64,000 nucleotides of DNA, taken from the NCBI RefSeq assembly GCF_001677885.1, contig NZ_LOCQ01000061.1:1-64000 (forward strand). Reading direction: 5' to 3'. A model generated the notes under the pieces. The model did not search any database and was not told the DNA's origin. It saw only the letters and a list, made by a program, of their open reading frames with translations. The translations under genes and the position numbers were made by a program. The stretch comes from Janthinobacterium psychrotolerans. GTDB lineage: Bacteria; Pseudomonadota; Gammaproteobacteria; Burkholderiales; Burkholderiaceae_D. Positions 35,919 through 44,476 of this stretch are shown piece after piece; position 1 is the first letter of the stretch; each line of letters starts with the position of its first letter.

Positions 35919-37166
35919 ATGCCACCTGCCACACCCGCCCTGATCACCAATGACGCCGTTGTCCTCGGCCTGCTCGCCATGACGCTGGGAGCCGTTTTCT
36001 GGTCCGCCTCGCGCACCTCCGGTTTCTGGAAAAAATTCTATACCTATATTCCGTCGCTGCTGATGTGCTACCTGATCCCTGCGCTGCTCAACACCTTCGG
36101 CATTATCGACGGCAACGCCTCGGTCTTGTACGCGGTGGCGCGCGACTACCTGCTGCCCAGCGCGCTGGTACTGCTATGCGTGGCCATCGATTTCGGCGGC
36201 ATCATCCGCCTGGGTCCCAAGGCCATCATCATGTTCCTGACCGGCACGCTCGGCGTGATGCTGGGCGCCCTGGTGTCGTTCGAAGCCATGCGTTTGATCC
36301 ATCCGGAAACGGTGGCCGGTGACACCTGGCGCGGCATGACCACCGTGGCAGGCTCGTGGATAGGCGGCGGCGCCAACCAGGCGGCGATGAAGGAGGTATT
36401 TGAAGTCGACGCCACCCTGTTCGGCCAGTTCGTCGCCGTCGACGTGCTGGTGGCCAATGTCTGGACCGCCGTGCTGCTGTTCCTGGCCGGGCGCGCCGGC
36501 GCCTTCGACCGCTGGACCGGCGCCGACCTGTCCGCCATCAACGCGCTCAAGGACAGCATCGAAAGCTACCGTGCCCAGCATGCGCGCATCGCCACCCTGA
36601 CCGACGTGATGATCATCCTCGGCGTGGGCTTGGGCGTGACGGGCCTGTCGCACTTCCTGGCCGGCCCCACCATCGCCTGGATCAACACCTTGCCGGCCGA
36701 ATGGCGCTTGCAGGATTACAGCCTGACCTCGAATTTCTTCTGGATCGTGGTGTTCGCCACCACCTTCGGCCTGCTGCTGAGCTTTACAAAAGCGCGCAGC
36801 CTGGAAGGCGCCGGTGCCTCGACCATCGGCTCGGCCATGTTGTACGTGCTGGTGGCCACCATCGGCATGCACATGGACTTGAAAGCCCTGTTCGACAAAC
36901 CGTTCTTGTTCCTGCTGGGCCTGATCTGGATCGCCGTCCACGGTGGCCTGATGCTGCTGGTCGCCAAGCTGATCCGCGCCCCCCTGTTCTTCATGGCGGT
37001 CGGCTCGCAAGCCAATATCGGCGGCGCCGCCTCGGCGCCCGTGATCGCCAGCGCCTTCCATCCGGCACTGGCGCCGGTGGGCGTGCTGCTGGCCGTGCTC
37101 GGCTACGCGCTGGGCACCTACGGCGCCTATATTACGGGACTGATCCTGCGCGGGATGGCGGGGTAA
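35919..37166 (+). CDS. DUF819 family membrane protein (YjcL-like)
   Basis: A 415-residue integral membrane protein with about 10-12 hydrophobic spans from the N-terminus onward. The family patterns are visible: IPSLLMCYLIPALLNTFG, AGSWIGGGANQAAMKEVF and GSQANIGGAASAPV near the C-terminus. DUF819 proteins belong to the wider secondary-transporter superfamily; the substrate is not known, though carboxylates or amino acids are often suggested. The start at 35919 begins close to the first span and avoids a low-complexity Pro-rich extension. A hairpin follows the stop. Confidence 0.88.
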   Translation: MPPATPALITNDAVVLGLLAMTLGAVFWSASRTSGFWKKFYTYIPSLLMCYLIPALLNTFGIIDGNASVLYAVARDYLLPSALVLLCVAIDFGGIIRLGPKAIIMFLTGTLGVMLGALVSFEAMRLIHPETVAGDTWRGMTTVAGSWIGGGANQAAMKEVFEVDATLFGQFVAVDVLVANVWTAVLLFLAGRAGAFDRWTGADLSAINALKDSIESYRAQHARIATLTDVMIILGVGLGVTGLSHFLAGPTIAWINTLPAEWRLQDYSLTSNFFWIVVFATTFGLLLSFTKARSLEGAGASTIGSAMLYVLVATIGMHMDLKALFDKPFLFLLGLIWIAVHGGLMLLVAKLIRAPLFFMAVGSQANIGGAASAPVIASAFHPALAPVGVLLAVLGYALGTYGAYITGLILRGMAG

Positions 37167-37190
37167 GAGTTTGCGCCTGGCGCGGTCCGC

Positions 37191-37211
37191 AGGCAGCCCT
37201 CGGGGCTGCCT
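37191..37211. terminator. Stem-loop after the DUF819 gene, possible terminator
   Basis: aggcagccc/gggctgcct with a tcg loop makes a strong nine-pair hairpin 24 bp after the stop codon. It lacks a run of T residues directly after it, so factor-independent termination is uncertain. Confidence 0.45.
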
Positions 37212-37323
37212 GTGATCCTGCGCAATGTTTTGACCTTACAAACCAGCAACAATCATCAAACGCGCTGGCCTCTGCGCACACCTGACTTTTTCCCACTTGA
37301 CAGCGAACAGCAGAGACGGTGAC

Positions 37324-37692
37324 ATGAAATCACTCTTCTTCCTGGCTCTCGCCCTTGTTTTCGGCGTCGGCCTGGCGCAATCCGCGCAAAAGTGGCTGTT
37401 TTCTTACCAGCCAGTCCAAGGACACTATGTGATCTACGGTGGCGGCTTGGGCGACCCGCTACCGCCCACCAGCAAGGACAAGCGCATCGCCTTCCGGATC
37501 GACGGCAAAGCCGCAAAGCAATTGTTCGATGCGATGGGTCCGGACTTGCGCAATACCTGCGGTGTGGAGGGTGAAAACCGTTTGCGCCAGCGCTCGCACG
37601 TGAGCTGCTCTTATCACCCAAGCGATGGCCATCATTGCGACTTCGGTTTCGATCTGCTGAGCGGGCACAGCATCGGCGGCTCCCTATGCTGA
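37324..37692 (+). CDS. Small secreted protein, first of a tandem pair
   Basis: A 122-residue protein with a signal peptide (MKSLFFLALALVFGVGLAQS). The mature part shares with the next gene the patterns YVIYGG.L.D..PP, IAFRI.GKAAK, MGPDLR..C and a Cys-containing C-terminal DFGFDL.SG.SIGGS. Four Cys suggest two disulfides in the periplasm. The family was not recognised. Its stop overlaps the start of the paralogue by seven bases. The start at 37324 follows GAGACGGTGAC, a moderate ribosome site. Confidence 0.75.
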   Translation: MKSLFFLALALVFGVGLAQSAQKWLFSYQPVQGHYVIYGGGLGDPLPPTSKDKRIAFRIDGKAAKQLFDAMGPDLRNTCGVEGENRLRQRSHVSCSYHPSDGHHCDFGFDLLSGHSIGGSLC

Positions 37693-38072
37693 AACGCGCC
37701 AGCCTGCTTTTTGCCGCTGCGCTATGCCTGTTGCTGGCACACCAAGCCCGCGCGGCCTGGGACTATGTCCAAAGGGATTTTTCAGCTTTCTACGCCATCT
37801 ATGGCGCTTATCTCGATGACGCCGTGCCTCCCGTTGCCGGCGATACCAAGGTCGCCTTTCGTTTGACGGGCACAGCCGCAAAGGACATTTTCAAGGCCAT
37901 CGGTCCCGATCTGCGCGATGGCTGCCCCGATCCACAAATACGCCTGCGTCACCGCGACATGCTGCTGTGCCGCCATCGCCCCCGGGATGGCTATCGCTGC
38001 GAGTTCGGTTTCGATCTGTCGACAGGGCTCAGTATCGGTGGCTCGGCGGGTGGCGCGATGTGCTCCCGGTAG
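37686..38072 (+). CDS. Small secreted protein, second of a tandem pair
   Basis: A 128-residue paralogue of the preceding protein, with a signal peptide (MLKRASLLFAAALCLLLAHQ) ending ARA. It shows the matching YAIYGAYLDDAVPP, VAFRLTGTAAKDIF, IGPDLRDGC and CEFGFDLSTGLSIGGSAGG blocks. Its ATG lies inside the end of the upstream gene (ATGCTGA), so translation is probably coupled. The pair arose by tandem duplication and has since diverged strongly. No function could be assigned. Confidence 0.75.
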   Translation: MLKRASLLFAAALCLLLAHQARAAWDYVQRDFSAFYAIYGAYLDDAVPPVAGDTKVAFRLTGTAAKDIFKAIGPDLRDGCPDPQIRLRHRDMLLCRHRPRDGYRCEFGFDLSTGLSIGGSAGGAMCSR

Positions 38073-38212
38073 GCCCTTTTACTCTCGTCACGCCGCTTAA
38101 AAAACGCCCCAATAAGTAGCAGAATCCACTCAAAACAAAATTTCCGCACCATTTTCGTGCGAAATCTGCGAAGATAGTTGCCCAAATAACCGTTTACCTC
38201 CATGGAATTCTG

Positions 38213-39556
38213 ATGAAATACGCATCTGCTCACGAGTATGTCCAGCATGTCGCCGCACGCAATCCAGGTCAACCCGAGTTTCTGCAAGCCGTCACCGAGG
38301 TGATGGACAGCTTGTGGCCGTTCCTGGAGCAGCACCCGAAATACGCGGAGCAAGGCTTGCTGGAACGCTTGATCGAGCCGGAGCGCGTGGTGATGTTTCG
38401 CGTGTCGTGGGTCGATGACCATGGCCAGGTGCAGGTCAACCGCGGCTACCGCATCCAGCACAGCATGGCCATCGGGCCATACAAGGGCGGCATCCGTTTC
38501 CACCCGTCGGTCAATCTGTCGGTGCTGAAATTTCTCGCCTTCGAGCAGACGTTCAAGAATGCGCTGACGACGTTGCCGATGGGCGGCGGCAAGGGCGGTG
38601 CCGACTTCGACCCCAAGGGCAAGAGCGCGGGCGAGGTGATGCGCTTCTGCCAGGCTTTTGTCAGCGAACTGTTCCGCCATGTGGGCGCGGACACCGACGT
38701 GCCGGCCGGCGATATCGGCGTCGGCGGGCGCGAGATCGGCTATATGGCCGGCATGATGAAAAAGCTCAGCAACCGCGCCGACTGTGTATTCACCGGCAAG
38801 GGCGCCAGCTACGGCGGCTCGCTGATGCGTCCGGAAGCGACCGGCTACGGCACCGTCTATTTTGCCCAGGAAATGCTGAAAACCCGCGGCACCTCGTTCG
38901 AAGGCAAGCGCGTGAGTGTCTCCGGCTCGGGCAATGTGGCGCAGTATGCGGTGGAAAAAGCGCTGGAGTTGGGCGCCAAGGTGGTGACGGTGTCCGATTC
39001 GAGCGGCACCATTATCGATGAAGACGGCTTTAGCATCGAAAAGCTGGCGATCCTGATGGAGATCAAGAACCATCTGTATGGCCGTGTCAGCGACTACGCC
39101 GAGCGTACCGGCGTGCGCTTCGAGGCCGGCGTGTCGCCATGGCATGTGCCGGTCGATATCGCCCTGCCCTGCGCCACGCAGAACGAACTGACCCTGGACG
39201 ACGCGCGCACCCTGATCGCCAACGGCGTGCAGTGCGTGGCCGAAGGCGCCAACATGCCGACCACCATCGAAGCGGCCAAGGCGTTCGAAGAAGCCGGCGT
39301 GTTGTATGCGCCGGGCAAGGCCAGCAATGCGGGCGGCGTGGCGACATCCGGTCTGGAAATGAGCCAGAACGCGGCACGTTTGTCGTGGCCGCGCGAAGAA
39401 GTCGATGCCCGTTTGCTGCAGATCATGCAGGGCATTCATGCGGCATGCAAGCGCTACGGCACGCGCAGCGACGGCACGGTCAGCTATGTCGATGGCGCCA
39501 ATATCGCCGGTTTTGTGAAAGTGGCCGATGCGATGCTGGCGCAGGGGGTTATTTAA
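38213..39556 (+). CDS. gdhA: NADP-specific glutamate dehydrogenase
   Basis: A 447-residue hexameric dehydrogenase that makes glutamate from 2-oxoglutarate and ammonia. The substrate pocket has IGPYKGGIRFHPSV and the catalytic Lys127 in LPMGGGKGGADFDPKG; the Rossmann part shows VSGSGNVAQYAVEKALELG. The length and GKG..YGGS.MRPEATGYG block fit the NADP-linked type I enzymes such as E. coli GdhA. A three-codon reading frame (ATG GAA TTC TGA) ends in a TGATG overlap with the start codon. No partner genes lie nearby; a REP-like repeat follows. Confidence 0.96.
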   Translation: MKYASAHEYVQHVAARNPGQPEFLQAVTEVMDSLWPFLEQHPKYAEQGLLERLIEPERVVMFRVSWVDDHGQVQVNRGYRIQHSMAIGPYKGGIRFHPSVNLSVLKFLAFEQTFKNALTTLPMGGGKGGADFDPKGKSAGEVMRFCQAFVSELFRHVGADTDVPAGDIGVGGREIGYMAGMMKKLSNRADCVFTGKGASYGGSLMRPEATGYGTVYFAQEMLKTRGTSFEGKRVSVSGSGNVAQYAVEKALELGAKVVTVSDSSGTIIDEDGFSIEKLAILMEIKNHLYGRVSDYAERTGVRFEAGVSPWHVPVDIALPCATQNELTLDDARTLIANGVQCVAEGANMPTTIEAAKAFEEAGVLYAPGKASNAGGVATSGLEMSQNAARLSWPREEVDARLLQIMQGIHAACKRYGTRSDGTVSYVDGANIAGFVKVADAMLAQGVI

Positions 39557-39570
39557 GCCGTCGCCGAGGT

Positions 39571-39617
39571 CAACAATGTTGTCGGATTACGCGCTGCGCG
39601 CTAATCCGACCTACGGT
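39571..39617. repeat. REP-like palindrome, locus 2
   Basis: caacaatgttgtcggatta...taatccgacctacggttgtc forms a palindrome with the same tcggatta/taatccga core as the repeats at 10146 and 46212. It lies between gdhA and the flavin reductase gene, whose stops face each other. Confidence 0.75.
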
Positions 39618-39619
39618 TG

Positions 39620-40177
39620 TCAACGCATTTCCGGTTTCATCAGGCTCTTGCGGCTGATGGTACGGCCCGACACCATGAACTCGCCATTGCCCCGGTAATG
39701 CAAGGTTTCGGGCAGCTTCGGCGAGGTGGCCACGTGCGCTTTCACGCACTCGAACATGAAAAAGCCGCCCCTGGGGTTGCCCGCCACCTGCGCCAGTTTG
39801 CATTCGAAGTTGGCGTAGCATTCAGCGATCAGGGGCGCGCCGACTTTTTCCGCCGCTTGCGCCGTCAGGCCGAAGGCGGCGAACTTGTCGGTGTCTTCGC
39901 CGCTGCAGTTGCCAATCGCCACGACCTGGTCGACCATGTCGGCCGTCGGCAGGTTGATCACGCATTCCATGCTGCGCTTGATCATTTCATAGCTGTGGTT
40001 GGCGTCGGAAATAAAGCAGCCCAGCAGCGAGGGCGTAAATTCCATCATCATGTGCCAGCCCATGGTCATGATGTCGCTCTCGCCCTTCCAGGTGGAGCTG
40101 ACCAGCACCACCGGCCCCGGTTCGAGAAAGCGGCGGATATTGTCGACGGGGTAATCTTCTTTGTGATAATTTTTCAT
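39620..40177 (-). CDS. Flavin reductase family protein
   Basis: A 185-residue FMN-binding split-barrel protein. Visible family features are PGPVVLVSSTWKGESDIMTM near the N-terminus, HMMMEFTPSLLGCFIS, and the C-terminal HYRGNGEFMVSGRTISR. These enzymes reduce FMN or use bound flavin with NAD(P)H; the exact substrate is unknown. The start at 40177 has AGGAG upstream and fits the family length. It converges with gdhA. Confidence 0.85.
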   Translation of the reverse strand: MKNYHKEDYPVDNIRRFLEPGPVVLVSSTWKGESDIMTMGWHMMMEFTPSLLGCFISDANHSYEMIKRSMECVINLPTADMVDQVVAIGNCSGEDTDKFAAFGLTAQAAEKVGAPLIAECYANFECKLAQVAGNPRGGFFMFECVKAHVATSPKLPETLHYRGNGEFMVSGRTISRKSLMKPEMR

Positions 40178-40330
40178 GGCGGCTCCTGGACTCGTCAAGC
40201 TCCAGCATAGCCCAACAATACCCCGCCGGGCGCGCAGCTGAAGCCGCAATTCTTGCCATTCATCGCAAATTTTCCCATTTGCTCAAATTGCAACCTAGAA
40301 TACATGGATCAACCTTACAAGGAAATCGCC

Positions 40331-40951
40331 ATGCGCCATCTTCTGCTGTTCGCCGCCCTCGTTGCCAGCCCGCTGGTCCATGCCGATGAGCAGACCCGTG
40401 CGGTCACGGCTTTCAACGCCATCGATATCCGCGGCCCGATCAGCATCGAAGTGGAGTCGGGCAAGGAGCACAGCGTGACCCTGCGCGGTGACCAGAAATT
40501 CCTCAGCGGCGTGATCACCGAAGTGGTCAATGGCGAACTGAAAATTTCCATGAAGGACAAGAACATCAAGAAGACCGAGGGCGATCCGCGCGTGATCGTC
40601 ACCATGCCGCAGCTGCTCAAACTGATCGCCGATGGCGCCGGCGAAAAAATCCTCACCAAGCTGCACGGCCCGCGCGTCGATATCAGCTACCAGGGCGCCG
40701 GGCGCCTCTTGGCCGACGGCAAGATCGACTGGCTGCGCCTGAAAGCCCAGGGCGTGGGCGAAGTCGATACCCGCGCCTTGCTGGCGAAAAATGTCGACGT
40801 CAACTTCGATGGCATCGGCTCGGTCAAGGTATATTCCTCGGGCGAACTGAACGCCGTGGTGCGCGGCATGGGCGAACTGGTGTACTACGGCAAGCCGAAA
40901 GTCGTGCACAAATCGGTGGCCGGCATCGGCAGCGTCAGCGCGGCCAAGTAA
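40331..40951 (+). CDS. DUF2807 head-GIN domain periplasmic protein
   Basis: A 206-residue protein with a signal peptide (MRHLLLFAALVASPLVHA). The mature part is one DUF2807 domain (putative autotransporter adhesin head, GIN), a right-handed beta-helix with repeated short strands: FNAIDIRGPISIEVESG at the start, then ISYQGAGRLL, VNFDGIGSVKVY and GELVYYG rungs. The function in bacteria is unclear, often cell-surface or periplasmic binding. AAGGAAA precedes the start. It is followed 31 bp later by the enoyl-CoA hydratase gene, so the two may share a transcript. Confidence 0.85.
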   Translation: MRHLLLFAALVASPLVHADEQTRAVTAFNAIDIRGPISIEVESGKEHSVTLRGDQKFLSGVITEVVNGELKISMKDKNIKKTEGDPRVIVTMPQLLKLIADGAGEKILTKLHGPRVDISYQGAGRLLADGKIDWLRLKAQGVGEVDTRALLAKNVDVNFDGIGSVKVYSSGELNAVVRGMGELVYYGKPKVVHKSVAGIGSVSAAK

Positions 40952-40982
40952 GCGCCACGAACCATTTATCGCTGGAGACCGC

Positions 40983-41774
40983 ATGAACCATCAAGACAAC
41001 CCCGCGCCGCTGGTGCTGCGCGAAAACGCCGGCGGCCTGGTCACGCTGCGCCTGAACCGGCCGCTGCAATTCAATGCCCTGTCGGAAGCCATGCTGGCCG
41101 CGCTGCAGGCCGAACTCGACATCATCGCGCAACAGCCACAGGTGCGCTGCGTGGTGCTGGCCGCCGAAGGCAAGGCGTTTTGCGCCGGCCACGATCTGCG
41201 CGAGATGCAGGCCACGCGCGACCTGGCGTATTACAAGACACTGTTTGCGCAATGTTCGCGCGTGATGCGGTGGATACAGGAATTGCCGGTGCCGGTGATT
41301 GCACGCGTGCATGGCGTCGCCACGGCGGCCGGCTGCCAGCTGGTGGCCAGCTGCGACCTGGCGGTGGCCGGTGCGTCGGCGCGCTTTGCCGTCTCCGGCA
41401 TCAATGTGGGGCTGTTCTGCGCCACGCCGTCGGTGGCGCTGTCGAGAAATGTGTCGGCCAAGCGCGCTTTCGAGATGCTGGTGACGGGCCGCTTTATCGA
41501 CGCGAGCACGGCCGCCGACTGGGGCCTGGTCAACACCGCCGTGCCCGACGAAGCGCTGGACGAACAGGTGGCGCTGCTGGCGCAAAGCATCATGGACAAG
41601 AGCCCGGCCGCCGTGCGCCATGGCAAGGCGATGTTCTACCGCCAGCGCCAGATGGCGCTGGCCGACGCCTACGCCTATGCCGGGGAAGTGATGGCGAAAA
41701 ACATGATGGAGGAAGACGCGGACGAAGGGATCACCGCGTTTCTGGAAAAACGCTCGCCGAACTGGCGAGCGTAA
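40983..41774 (+). CDS. Enoyl-CoA hydratase/isomerase family protein
   Basis: A 263-residue crotonase-fold enzyme. The first oxyanion-hole segment is AFCAGHDLREM and the second GVATAAGCQLVASCDLAVA; the active-site acid usual in hydratases near GLVNTAVP is not evident, so it may be an isomerase, a dehalogenase-like or an inactive relative. The sequence most resembles short ECHDC3-type enoyl-CoA hydratases (FAVSGINVGLFCATPSVALS). It probably acts on an acyl-CoA. Stops converge within two bases of the AIM24 cluster. Confidence 0.9.
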   Translation: MNHQDNPAPLVLRENAGGLVTLRLNRPLQFNALSEAMLAALQAELDIIAQQPQVRCVVLAAEGKAFCAGHDLREMQATRDLAYYKTLFAQCSRVMRWIQELPVPVIARVHGVATAAGCQLVASCDLAVAGASARFAVSGINVGLFCATPSVALSRNVSAKRAFEMLVTGRFIDASTAADWGLVNTAVPDEALDEQVALLAQSIMDKSPAAVRHGKAMFYRQRQMALADAYAYAGEVMAKNMMEEDADEGITAFLEKRSPNWRA

Positions 41775-41776
41775 GT

Positions 41777-42520
41777 TCAGGACTGGCGATTATCTTTCAT
41801 CTGCTGCTGCGCCGAGACACTGAGTTTGTTCAGGTCGTCCTGGCCCAGCATCGGCAGTTGCGACAACAGATGCGACAGGGTCGAGCTGCCCTCCATGTCC
41901 AGTTCCGACGACTGCACCAGCACCGTGCCGGCGCCCGTGAAATCGATCTGCTTTTCTTCGCCCGACAAGGTAAAGCCGGTCAGCGCGCCGGCCGCCGAGG
42001 CCCAGCCCTGCACGTGCGCATAGTCGTAGTGGTATGACGGGCTGGGGCAATCGGCCCAGCCCAGCACGGCCTGCTCGTCGACCCGGCACGGCAGTTCCAA
42101 AAAGTGCACCGGGCCGTTCGACGAGGCGATCACCTTGCCGGTACCGATCATGGTCAGATAGCCGGGCAAGGTCGATTCCTGGCACACCACATCCTTGGTA
42201 AAGCCGAGCAGGTTTTTTGCGCGGATGGTCATGTTGGCGTTGTCGAGGTCGTAGCAGGCCAGGTCGTTGCCGTTGTCGCCCAGAATCAGCTGGCCCTGGC
42301 CGTTGGCGACGACAAAATGGTGCACATACTTGGGCGCATTGAAGGCCGTGCGCACGATCAGGTCGAGCACGCTGCTGCCCATGGCCTCGAAACGCAGCTC
42401 GCCATAAAAGGCGATCATCTTGCCCTTGCGAATGAAGATCTGTTCCTTGACGTCGATCACGTACGAGAAGCGGTTCAGGTTATCGTTTTTGGGCAAGGTG
42501 GAGGGATTGTAGATCGTCAT
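41777..42520 (-). CDS. AIM24 family protein, third gene of a tandem triplet
   Basis: A 247-residue AIM24 protein, with the IFIRKGKMIAFYGELRF start pattern and a long C-terminal extension ending SAQQQMKDNRQS. The AIM24 fold is a double-stranded beta-helix. In yeast the name-giving protein acts in mitochondrial cristae; bacterial roles are unknown. No signal peptide, so it is cytoplasmic. It starts three bases after the stop of the previous paralogue and the three genes form an operon. It is the most diverged of the three. Confidence 0.87.
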   Translation of the reverse strand: MTIYNPSTLPKNDNLNRFSYVIDVKEQIFIRKGKMIAFYGELRFEAMGSSVLDLIVRTAFNAPKYVHHFVVANGQGQLILGDNGNDLACYDLDNANMTIRAKNLLGFTKDVVCQESTLPGYLTMIGTGKVIASSNGPVHFLELPCRVDEQAVLGWADCPSPSYHYDYAHVQGWASAAGALTGFTLSGEEKQIDFTGAGTVLVQSSELDMEGSSTLSHLLSQLPMLGQDDLNKLSVSAQQQMKDNRQS

Positions 42521-42523
42521 GGC

Positions 42524-43165
42524 TTACCTTTCGCTCGCTTGGATATAGACCGTGCCCTGGCCCGTGAATTTCACCTGGTACGATTCGCCCGAGGCTTGCC
42601 CGACAAAGGTTTTCCAGTTCAGGTCGGTAACGATATTGGAACTCAGTTGTCCCGTATGGCCGATATAGGCTTGCGGATCGACAAACACCGGCACGTCCGG
42701 CGTGACGGGCAGGCCGATGGTATTGCCGTCCGACAAAATCGCCACTTCGCCCGTGCCCTGCAAGGTGGTGGTAAACAGGCCTTGGCCGGAAACAGCGCCG
42801 CGCACCACGCCCTGCACGCCGCCCTGGTTGCCCAGGAACATGGTACCGGCCGTCAGGCGGGCATCGAACGCCAGCAGCGTGTCGCTTTCCACATACAGGG
42901 TTTCGCCGCGCACGGGGATGATGGTGACGAACAGGCCGGCGTGCGCGTAGTAGACGCTGCCGCTGCCCTTGGCCGCCATCATGGCGTAGCCTTCGTTGGT
43001 GACGGCGCGCATGGCCAGGCTTTGCACGCCCTGGCCCGCCAGGAAGGAACGGCTGAACTGGACGTCGCCCTGGTAGGACACCATGGCGCCCTTGCGCGCA
43101 AATACTTCTTCGTTGCTGAGTTTGACCTCGAGCATTTTTTCATTGATCTGCTGATAAACCGGCAT
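42524..43165 (-). CDS. AIM24 family protein, second of a triplet
   Basis: A 213-residue AIM24 protein. Core patterns are EVFARKGAMVSYQGDVQF, GSGSVYYAHAGLFVTII, YVESDTLLAFDARL and GQASGESYQVKFTGQGTVYI at the C-terminus. The last block is almost the same as in the first paralogue (GQSSGESYQHKFTGQGVVYI), which shows recent common ancestry. Cytoplasmic, no known function. It sits 18 bp after the first paralogue and three bases before the third. Confidence 0.88.
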   Translation of the reverse strand: MPVYQQINEKMLEVKLSNEEVFARKGAMVSYQGDVQFSRSFLAGQGVQSLAMRAVTNEGYAMMAAKGSGSVYYAHAGLFVTIIPVRGETLYVESDTLLAFDARLTAGTMFLGNQGGVQGVVRGAVSGQGLFTTTLQGTGEVAILSDGNTIGLPVTPDVPVFVDPQAYIGHTGQLSSNIVTDLNWKTFVGQASGESYQVKFTGQGTVYIQASER

Positions 43166-43183
43166 CGCGTGGCTCCTGGCTGC

Positions 43184-43801
43184 TTAACGTTCGGCGGGCT
43201 GGATATACACCACGCCCTGGCCGGTGAATTTGTGCTGGTAGGACTCGCCCGAGCTTTGCCCTATCATCGTGCGCCAGTTGACGTCGAACACGAATTCCTG
43301 GCGGATATCGCCCTTGAAGCCGACAAAGGCGTCCGGGTCCACGCGCAGCGGCGTCGATGGCGTCACTTCCAGCATGATCAGGTTGCCCTGCGAAATGACG
43401 GCGATATTGCCGTTGCCTTCCACCGTGGTGGAAAACAGGCCCTGGCCCGAACTGGCGCCGCGCAGGCCGGCAAAGCTGGTGCCGGTTTTGAGGCTGGTGT
43501 CGTAGGCCAGCAGGCTGCTGCTTTCGATGGTCAGCTTTTCGCCGGCCAGCGCCAGCACGGTGATCTCGAACGCATTGTGCGCAAAGAACACGGTGCCGTT
43601 GCCGGAGGCCTGCATCAGTTGCATGCCCTCGTTGGTCACCTTGCGCTTGAGCGCGCCAAAGATGCCTTCGCCGCCGAGCAGGGATTTTTCAAACTTGATG
43701 CTGCCCGTGTAGGCGACCATGGCGCCGGCGATCGCCAGCACTTTCTCGTCCTGCAGACGCACTTCAAGCAGGCGGTCGGTATTGTTGCGGAAACTGGTCA
43801 C
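43184..43801 (-). CDS. AIM24 family protein, first of a triplet
   Basis: A 206-residue AIM24 protein. The start is read as GTG at 43801 because AGGAGG lies seven bases upstream, and residues before it do not match the paralogues. The core includes KVLAIAGAMVAYTGSIKFEK, GNGTVFFAHNAFEITVL and a C-terminal SSGESYQHKFTGQGVVYIQP. It leads the three-gene operon 43801-41777, transcribed away from the Lrp regulator gene by 115 bp. Function unknown. Confidence 0.87.
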   Translation of the reverse strand: MTSFRNNTDRLLEVRLQDEKVLAIAGAMVAYTGSIKFEKSLLGGEGIFGALKRKVTNEGMQLMQASGNGTVFFAHNAFEITVLALAGEKLTIESSSLLAYDTSLKTGTSFAGLRGASSGQGLFSTTVEGNGNIAVISQGNLIMLEVTPSTPLRVDPDAFVGFKGDIRQEFVFDVNWRTMIGQSSGESYQHKFTGQGVVYIQPAER

Positions 43802-43916
43802 TCGCGATCCTCCTGAAATGCCAGGCAACACAGCCATGGCTGAACGACAAGATACCGGCGGACTTGCTTGCGTGCAAGCGCTATTCCTATCGTACGCGGC
43901 TTGCGCGCCAGGAAAC

Positions 43917-44378
43917 TCAGCGCTGCAGCGGCAAATGGCTGTGCTTGAGCTGGCGCAGCACGAAACTCGATTTGCTGTGGCGGATGCCGGGAATTTTATA
44001 CAGCCGCTCACGCAGCAGCCGTTCATAGTCGCGCGTGTCGCTGACGGCGATGCGCAGATAATAATCGTAGTCACCCGACACCAGGAACGCTTCGAGCACC
44101 TCCGGGATCAGCGCCAGCGCATGGCCGAATTCGAACAGCGCCTGGTCGGAATGGTCGTCCAGGGTGACCTGCACGATGACGGTATCGGCCAGGCCGACTT
44201 TCGCCGCATTGACCTGCACCGTATAGCCTTCGATCACGCCGTCTTCCTCCATGCGCTTGATGCGGGCCCAGCAAGGCGACGACGTCAGGCCCACCTGGCT
44301 GGAGAGTTCCTGCAGGCTGATGCGGGCGTCCTGCTGCAGGGCGGCCAGGATGGCGAGATCGAATTTGTCGAGTTTCAT
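43917..44378 (-). CDS. Lrp/AsnC family transcriptional regulator
   Basis: A 153-residue regulator. An N-terminal winged helix-turn-helix (about 5-50, DLAILAALQQDARISLQEL with VGLTSSPCWARIKRM as the recognition part) is followed by a RAM/AsnC ligand-binding domain (about 65-145, VTLDDHSD to LVSGDYDYYLRI). The family senses amino acids. It is divergent from ilvB with 98 bp between starts, so it probably regulates branched-chain amino acid synthesis, in line with Lrp-type control; this is inference from position. Confidence 0.93.
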   Translation of the reverse strand: MKLDKFDLAILAALQQDARISLQELSSQVGLTSSPCWARIKRMEEDGVIEGYTVQVNAAKVGLADTVIVQVTLDDHSDQALFEFGHALALIPEVLEAFLVSGDYDYYLRIAVSDTRDYERLLRERLYKIPGIRHSKSSFVLRQLKHSHLPLQR

Positions 44379-44398
44379 TCTGTACTTTCTCTATTTGA

Positions 44399-44413
44399 CA
44401 GAAAATTTTGCTG
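44399..44413. promoter_or_regulatory. Possible Lrp-type site between the regulator and ilvB
   Basis: cagaaaattttgctg is a near palindrome with an A+T centre, as in Lrp/AsnC operators, and further cagaaaa and ttttctg words occur at 44448-44470. The region is the only promoter space for both genes. Confidence 0.35.
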
Positions 44414-44476
44414 AATTACCTATTTTAACCGGGAAACGCAGCAGCCTTTTCTGCGCTTGCCGGCAGAAAATAAGGC

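Noticed and set aside
42104..43816. 570-codon plus-strand frame across the AIM24 genes
   Set aside because: It spans three real genes on the other strand and has no start context or domain.
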